Origin: Candidatus Krumholzibacteriia bacterium
GTDB taxonomy: Bacteria; Krumholzibacteriota; Krumholzibacteriia; Krumholzibacteriales; Krumholzibacteriaceae
Length of the DNA stretch: 8,545 nucleotides
Assembly: GCA_026387805.1 (NCBI GenBank)
Contig: JAPLKY010000184.1
Location: 1-8,545 of the forward strand
Direction of reading: 5' to 3'
A program made the translations under genes and the position numbers. Of this stretch, positions 5,660 to 8,545 are shown piece by piece. Under the pieces are notes generated by a model. That model ran no database searches. It was not told the origin of the DNA and was given only the letters and a program-made list of their open reading frames with translations. Each line of letters begins with the position of its first letter. Position 1 is the first letter of the stretch.

Positions 5660-6454
5660 ATGCCTGAGAGACGATCATCCCGAACGCTGCGCGACGTCTC
5701 GCACCTTTTTCTCTCGCAGTCGCGCCCGGTTCGGGACGAGGCCCGGCGCGGCACGGCGTGCATCTGGCTCGCCGTCGCCGATAGGTCGATGAACCGCGCC
5801 CATTGCGCGGCCGGCCTCGCCGCGGCCTTCGCGCGGCAGGGGATGCGCGTCTCGCTCCTCGAGGTCTGCGGCAGTTTACCCACGATCGGCTACTACTTCG
5901 GCATGGAGAGCGCCGGGCATCTCTCGCCGGCTCTCGATCGCGCCGCCCTCGTGAGCGGCTCGTGGAACGGAACGGTTCGCTACTGGTTCTCGGCGAGCGT
6001 CTCCTCCTTTCGCGGGCGCGTCGAAGAGGAGCCGGACCGCGCGGCGCCCCGGGCGATCGTCGCGGCGTTCCCCTATCCGCGCGGGCGGAGCGCGGAGCCC
6101 TTCCTTTCGGCGCTTCGGGAACTCTCCGCCGTCCTCGCGGGGGGCGGACCGCCGGAGGACGGCTCGCCGGATGCGATCATCGTCGCCGGCGGCGCCGAGG
6201 GAATCGGCGGGACCGGAGCCTGTGTGGCGGGAATGCGGGAGGCGTTTCCGCGCGCCGCCGGTTTCTTTGTCGCCGATCATTCCGTACGCGAGACCGTCGC
6301 GTTCGAGCGGATCGTTCTTCCGGACGATCTGCGCCGCTCGTGGGCTCGGCGAATGCCGCCGGCCGATCCGTGGTTCGACGACCTCGCCGCGGGCCTGCTG
6401 CAGGTCGTGAGCCTGAGGCGGAGAGAGGCGGTGAGCCTTGCGGCGAAGGGGTAG
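5660..6454 (+). CDS. Unknown protein resembling a degenerate ParA/MinD-type ATPase (pseudo-ATPase)
   Basis: A 264-residue protein with no firm family. Residues 33-82 follow the ParA/MinD N-terminal pattern: a beta strand (ACIWLAVAD), a small-residue loop, a helix (AAGLAAAFARQG), a strand (RVSLLEV) and then LPTIGYYFGM, where MinD-type proteins have a similar LPN-x-x-x-x-LG segment. The loop reads DRSMNRAHC in place of the KGGxGKT P-loop, so the nucleotide-binding lysines are gone. The Walker A' aspartate is also absent (EVCGS). A later strand, DAIIVAGG, and a C-terminal DDLAAGLLQVV helix fit the same fold. The first ~30 residues are arginine-rich and polar, with LRDVSHLFLS inside. It starts 3 bases after the ATPase stop with no clear ribosome site, so translation is probably coupled and the start is less certain. 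GC at third codon positions is high, supporting a real gene. A role as a partner of the preceding ATPase is inference. Confidence 0.75.
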   Translation: MPERRSSRTLRDVSHLFLSQSRPVRDEARRGTACIWLAVADRSMNRAHCAAGLAAAFARQGMRVSLLEVCGSLPTIGYYFGMESAGHLSPALDRAALVSGSWNGTVRYWFSASVSSFRGRVEEEPDRAAPRAIVAAFPYPRGRSAEPFLSALRELSAVLAGGGPPEDGSPDAIIVAGGAEGIGGTGACVAGMREAFPRAAGFFVADHSVRETVAFERIVLPDDLRRSWARRMPPADPWFDDLAAGLLQVVSLRRREAVSLAAKG

Positions 6455-6470
6455 GATCGGTTCGGACGGG

Positions 6471-6785
6471 ATGCGCGTGTTCGACGTCGGGAAGCGGATC
6501 GGATCGCGATCGACGCGCCGTCTCTTCATCAGATTCTGCCGCGAGATGTGCCGGCTTTCGGACCGATTCGAGATCGAGGTCGCGCCGTTCGAGGTAATGC
6601 TCCGCGAGCCGGGCGCCGGTTTCTGCGTCGTCGTGTCGCCGCTCAGGGATCTCTTTCTCGTTTCCATCGGCGAGAGCCGTTCATTCGACGTCCGTGTATC
6701 GTCGGACGAGAGCTTCGTGTCGGCGCTCGATCTCGCGCTCGAGCGGTACCTCGCCTGCGCCTCGAAGTCGGCAAGCGCCTCCTGA
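6471..6785 (+). CDS. Small protein of unknown function, third gene of the ParA-CBM48 cluster
   Basis: A 104-residue protein that I do not recognise. The N-terminal part is basic (KRIGSRSTRRLFIRFCREMCRL, residues 8-29), likely an amphipathic helix, with cysteines at 23 and 27. Two hydrophobic strands follow (FCVVVSPL, LFLVSIG), then a helix at about 80-98 and a small Ser/Ala/Lys tail. No transmembrane segment or signal peptide is visible. Third codon positions are strongly G/C throughout, as in the neighbours, which argues for a genuine gene. ATG 6471 was chosen. An in-frame TTG at 6438 overlaps the preceding gene by 17 bases and has GGAGAGAGG 9 bases upstream, so a form 11 residues longer is possible. 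The 16-base gap to the preceding stop points to one operon with the ATPase. The alternating strand/helix layout suggests a small alpha/beta fold, but no function can be assigned. Confidence 0.72.
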   Translation: MRVFDVGKRIGSRSTRRLFIRFCREMCRLSDRFEIEVAPFEVMLREPGAGFCVVVSPLRDLFLVSIGESRSFDVRVSSDESFVSALDLALERYLACASKSASAS

Positions 6786-6801
6786 TTGCCTCTCGGCGGA
6801 C

Positions 6802-6818
6802 GCCGTGCCCACCACGGC
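6802..6818 (+). terminator. Hairpin after the three-gene cluster, without a T-run
   Basis: GCCGTG and CACGGC form a perfect 6-bp stem with a 5-base loop, 17 bases after the last stop codon. No run of T follows, so it is a weak terminator candidate at best and may only protect the 3' end of the message. Confidence 0.3.
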
Positions 6819-6880
6819 CGGACGCTCTTCCCGATGCCATCGTTCCTTCAATCCCGCAATTTCCTTTCGCGGCGGTCGGA

Positions 6881-6906
6881 ATCTTTTTATCTTATATGTG
6901 TAAGAT
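6881..6906 (+). promoter_or_regulatory. AT-rich patch with inverted repeat upstream of the multidomain lipoprotein
   Basis: This is an isolated AT-rich stretch in a GC-rich region, directly before the ribosome site at 6912-6917. It offers -10-like hexamers (TATCTT at 6889-ish, TTATAT at 6892-6897), but no good -35 was found. ATCTTA at 6889-6894 and TAAGAT at 6901-6906 form a perfect inverted repeat with a 6-base spacer, which could be an operator or a leader hairpin. The gene downstream probably has its own promoter here. Confidence 0.4.
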
Positions 6907-6923
6907 GTGCCAGGAGGTGGATG

Positions 6924-8545
6924 ATGATGATGAAGAAGAGATGTGTCGCAATCGGACTCGTGCTCGCCCTTTCCGTTCTCGCGTCGTGCATCTTCCAGAA
7001 CAATCCTCTCGAGCCGAACAATCCGCCGATGATACGATCCTACACTCCGCAGGAGACCTTCTTCTCCCTGACCGCTCCCGATTCGTGCGTGTTCTCCATA
7101 GGCGCCGTCGACCCGGACGGAGACGACATCATGTACATGTTCGTTTCGGGGGATTCCGTGCTCAGCCGGGCCGATACGGCGAAGTTCTACGCGATCAAGC
7201 CCGGGCGCTACGATATCCGCGGCGAGGCGCGGGACGGCACGACGAAGGCGTTCCGGGAGTGGCAGGTTACCGTGCTCTCGAAGGACAATGAGCCGCCGCG
7301 GATCACGTCGTTGTCTCCCGAGCAGGCGGCCGTCGCGTGCGCGATTGGTGATACGCTCGAGTTCCGTATAACCGCCGAGGACGATCACCCGCAGGACCTC
7401 CAGTATTTCTACCTGCTCGACGGCGCGATCCTCCAGTCCGGTTCCTCGGTCCTTGCCCATCGTTTCATGGAACGCGGGGATTTTCTGGTCGCAGCGGTGG
7501 CGTGGGACGGACAATACGGCGATACGGTTCGCTGGGATATCGGCGTTGCGGGATTCCCCGATACGATCGCCCCCGCACCGATTATCGACCTCGCCGGAGG
7601 GTTCGGAGAGATCGATGGCTCGATATCGCTCGTCTGGACGGCGCCGGGAGACGACGGCAACGCGGGAAGGGCGGCCTGCTACGTCGTCAAGACGTCGACG
7701 TATCCGATCCTGACCGAGGCCGATTGGAGCACGGCCGAAGGCAAGCCCGGCGAGCCCGTTCCCTCCGAAGCGGGGACCGTGGAGCGGATGACGATAAAGA
7801 ACCTCATCTCGGCGAGCTACGTCTACGTCGGGATGCGGGCCGTCGACGATTTCTTCAACATGTCGCCCATTGGCAACTACGTCAAGGTGCTCGTGCGGGG
7901 CATCGACATCGGCGGGCGAACGATCGACGCCGCCACGGGCGAACCGGTTCAGGGAATCGAGGTGCTCACGAGCTCGAAGCGCGATACGAGCGATGAGGAC
8001 GGCCTGTATATCATCCGCAACATACCTTCCTATACAACCTCGGTAGTCGCGCGGGACGAGAACGTCCTGGGTCATCTGGGCGACTATTTCAACTGCTCGT
8101 CCCCCATCACAACGGCGACGCAGATCGACAAGGATTTCTACATGATACCGGCTTACACGTTGGTCAGCACCGTCCAGCCGGACCAGTACGAGGGGCGTTT
8201 TCTCGCCTTCTACAAGGAAATCACGAAGACGGACGGCTACATCGGAAGACCGACCGTGTACGTCGGCTGGAATCATTGGCCGATCACCGTCTATAATCCT
8301 CCGCAGATGGATCGGGGCATGGATCTCCAGGTTTCATGCAGGAACGCGCTGGCGGACTGGGAACAATCGACGGGTTGCGATCTCTTCGTCGAGGTCTTCT
8401 CCGCCGAAGGAGCCGACGTGGTGGTCAAGTACGACACGTTGTCGGAGGAAAGGCACCACGTAGCGACGCCCGCGTACAACGCCGATGGGACCCCGGCGCG
8501 CAAGGAGATCTACATCTACACGAAGAATACGGAAGTGCCTCTCTC
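6924..8545 (+). CDS. Multidomain lipoprotein with Ig/FN3-like and carboxypeptidase-regulatory-like domains and a probable metzincin peptidase start (3' partial)
   Basis: At least 540 residues are visible, open to the window end. The signal peptide MMMKKRCVAIGLVLALSVLA ends in the lipobox LASC (Cys22), so the protein is exported and lipidated. Two Ig- or PKD-like domains (~30-125, with VDPDGDD; ~125-212) precede a fibronectin-III-like domain (~213-320, with SLVWTAPGDDG) and a carboxypeptidase-regulatory-like domain (~327-380, GRTIDAATGEPVQGIEV). From ~447 the pattern W-P-I-T-V-Y-x-P-P, then A-L-A-D-W-E-x-x-T-G, then ADVVVKY and KEIYIYT resembles the first half of matrixin/M10-like metallopeptidase domains in bacterial lipoproteins. 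The zinc-binding HExxH would lie beyond the edge, so enzymatic activity is unconfirmed. Four in-frame ATGs (6921, 6924, 6927, 6930) follow AGGAGG (6912-6917); 6924 or 6927 has the best spacing. Codon use matches the neighbours. A long reading frame on the opposite strand is a shadow of this gene. Confidence 0.88.
   Translation, partial: MMMKKRCVAIGLVLALSVLASCIFQNNPLEPNNPPMIRSYTPQETFFSLTAPDSCVFSIGAVDPDGDDIMYMFVSGDSVLSRADTAKFYAIKPGRYDIRGEARDGTTKAFREWQVTVLSKDNEPPRITSLSPEQAAVACAIGDTLEFRITAEDDHPQDLQYFYLLDGAILQSGSSVLAHRFMERGDFLVAAVAWDGQYGDTVRWDIGVAGFPDTIAPAPIIDLAGGFGEIDGSISLVWTAPGDDGNAGRAACYVVKTSTYPILTEADWSTAEGKPGEPVPSEAGTVERMTIKNLISASYVYVGMRAVDDFFNMSPIGNYVKVLVRGIDIGGRTIDAATGEPVQGIEVLTSSKRDTSDEDGLYIIRNIPSYTTSVVARDENVLGHLGDYFNCSSPITTATQIDKDFYMIPAYTLVSTVQPDQYEGRFLAFYKEITKTDGYIGRPTVYVGWNHWPITVYNPPQMDRGMDLQVSCRNALADWEQSTGCDLFVEVFSAEGADVVVKYDTLSEERHHVATPAYNADGTPARKEIYIYTKNTEVPL

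Noticed and set aside
4365..5720. parS-like centromere or parB gene near the ParA-like gene
   Set aside because: I looked for the TGTTTCACGTGAAACA-type palindrome and for a ParB-like frame and saw neither in the window.
5803..6597. 264-codon plus-strand frame overlapping the pseudo-ATPase
   Set aside because: Arginine-rich shadow in a different frame; the chosen frame has strong third-position GC bias and a MinD-like secondary-structure pattern.
6681..8276. 531-codon open frame on the minus strand opposite the multidomain lipoprotein
   Set aside because: Its product is arginine- and aspartate-rich low-complexity sequence with no domain, while the plus strand holds clear signal peptide, FN3-like and carboxypeptidase-regulatory-like motifs. 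It is a high-GC shadow frame.
1..8545. CRISPR array, tRNA or rRNA gene, insertion sequence
   Set aside because: No regularly spaced repeats, no tRNA-like cloverleaf or rRNA sequence, and no transposase frame or terminal inverted repeats were noticed on either strand.

Overview
The window looks like part of a GC-rich, Gram-negative-type bacterial genome. The signs are three lipoprotein signal peptides with lipoboxes, Ig-like, fibronectin-III and carboxypeptidase-regulatory-like modules in secreted proteins, strong Shine-Dalgarno sites, and a strong preference for CTC leucine codons. This style is common in uncultivated FCB-related or 'Eisenbacteria/Krumholzibacteria-like' lineages. That placement is a guess from gene style, not a demonstrated taxonomy.

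Layout. (1) Positions 1-~606, minus strand: an internal piece of a tungsten-type aldehyde:ferredoxin oxidoreductase (AOR), lacking its N-terminus and running off the left edge. (2) ~600-2071, minus strand: a lipoprotein with three Ig-like (Big_5-type) repeats. It meets the AOR piece at ~590-610 in a different reading frame, so each gene is cut at the other. The AOR piece also has different leucine codon use, which points to an assembly chimera or a recent rearrangement. (3) 2072-2279: divergent intergenic region. (4) 2280-4364, plus strand: an orphan family-5 (DppA/OppA-like) substrate-binding lipoprotein, then a small divergent-PAP2 (DUF212/YuiD) membrane protein. (5) 4365-4579: a candidate promoter followed by a good rho-independent terminator and a second hairpin, all upstream of the next gene. 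(6) 4580-6785, plus strand: a tight three-gene cluster. It encodes a complete ParA-type ATPase with a C-terminal AMPK-beta-like glycogen-binding module (CBM48), a protein that looks like a ParA/MinD relative whose P-loop has decayed, and a 104-residue protein of unknown function. (7) 6786-6923: a short spacer with two inverted repeats. (8) 6924-8545, plus strand: a large multidomain lipoprotein, cut by the window edge, whose last visible part resembles the start of a metzincin-type metallopeptidase domain.

The most interesting element is the cluster in (6). ParA ATPases position cargo (DNA, carboxysomes, chemosensory arrays) on the nucleoid. Here the ATPase carries a polyglucan-binding module that keeps the residues corresponding to the sugar contacts of AMPK beta. 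A pseudo-ATPase and a small protein follow within a few bases. A system that positions or senses glycogen-like granules is a reasonable hypothesis, but it is inference. No ParB, no parS-like site and no glycogen metabolism gene is visible in the window.
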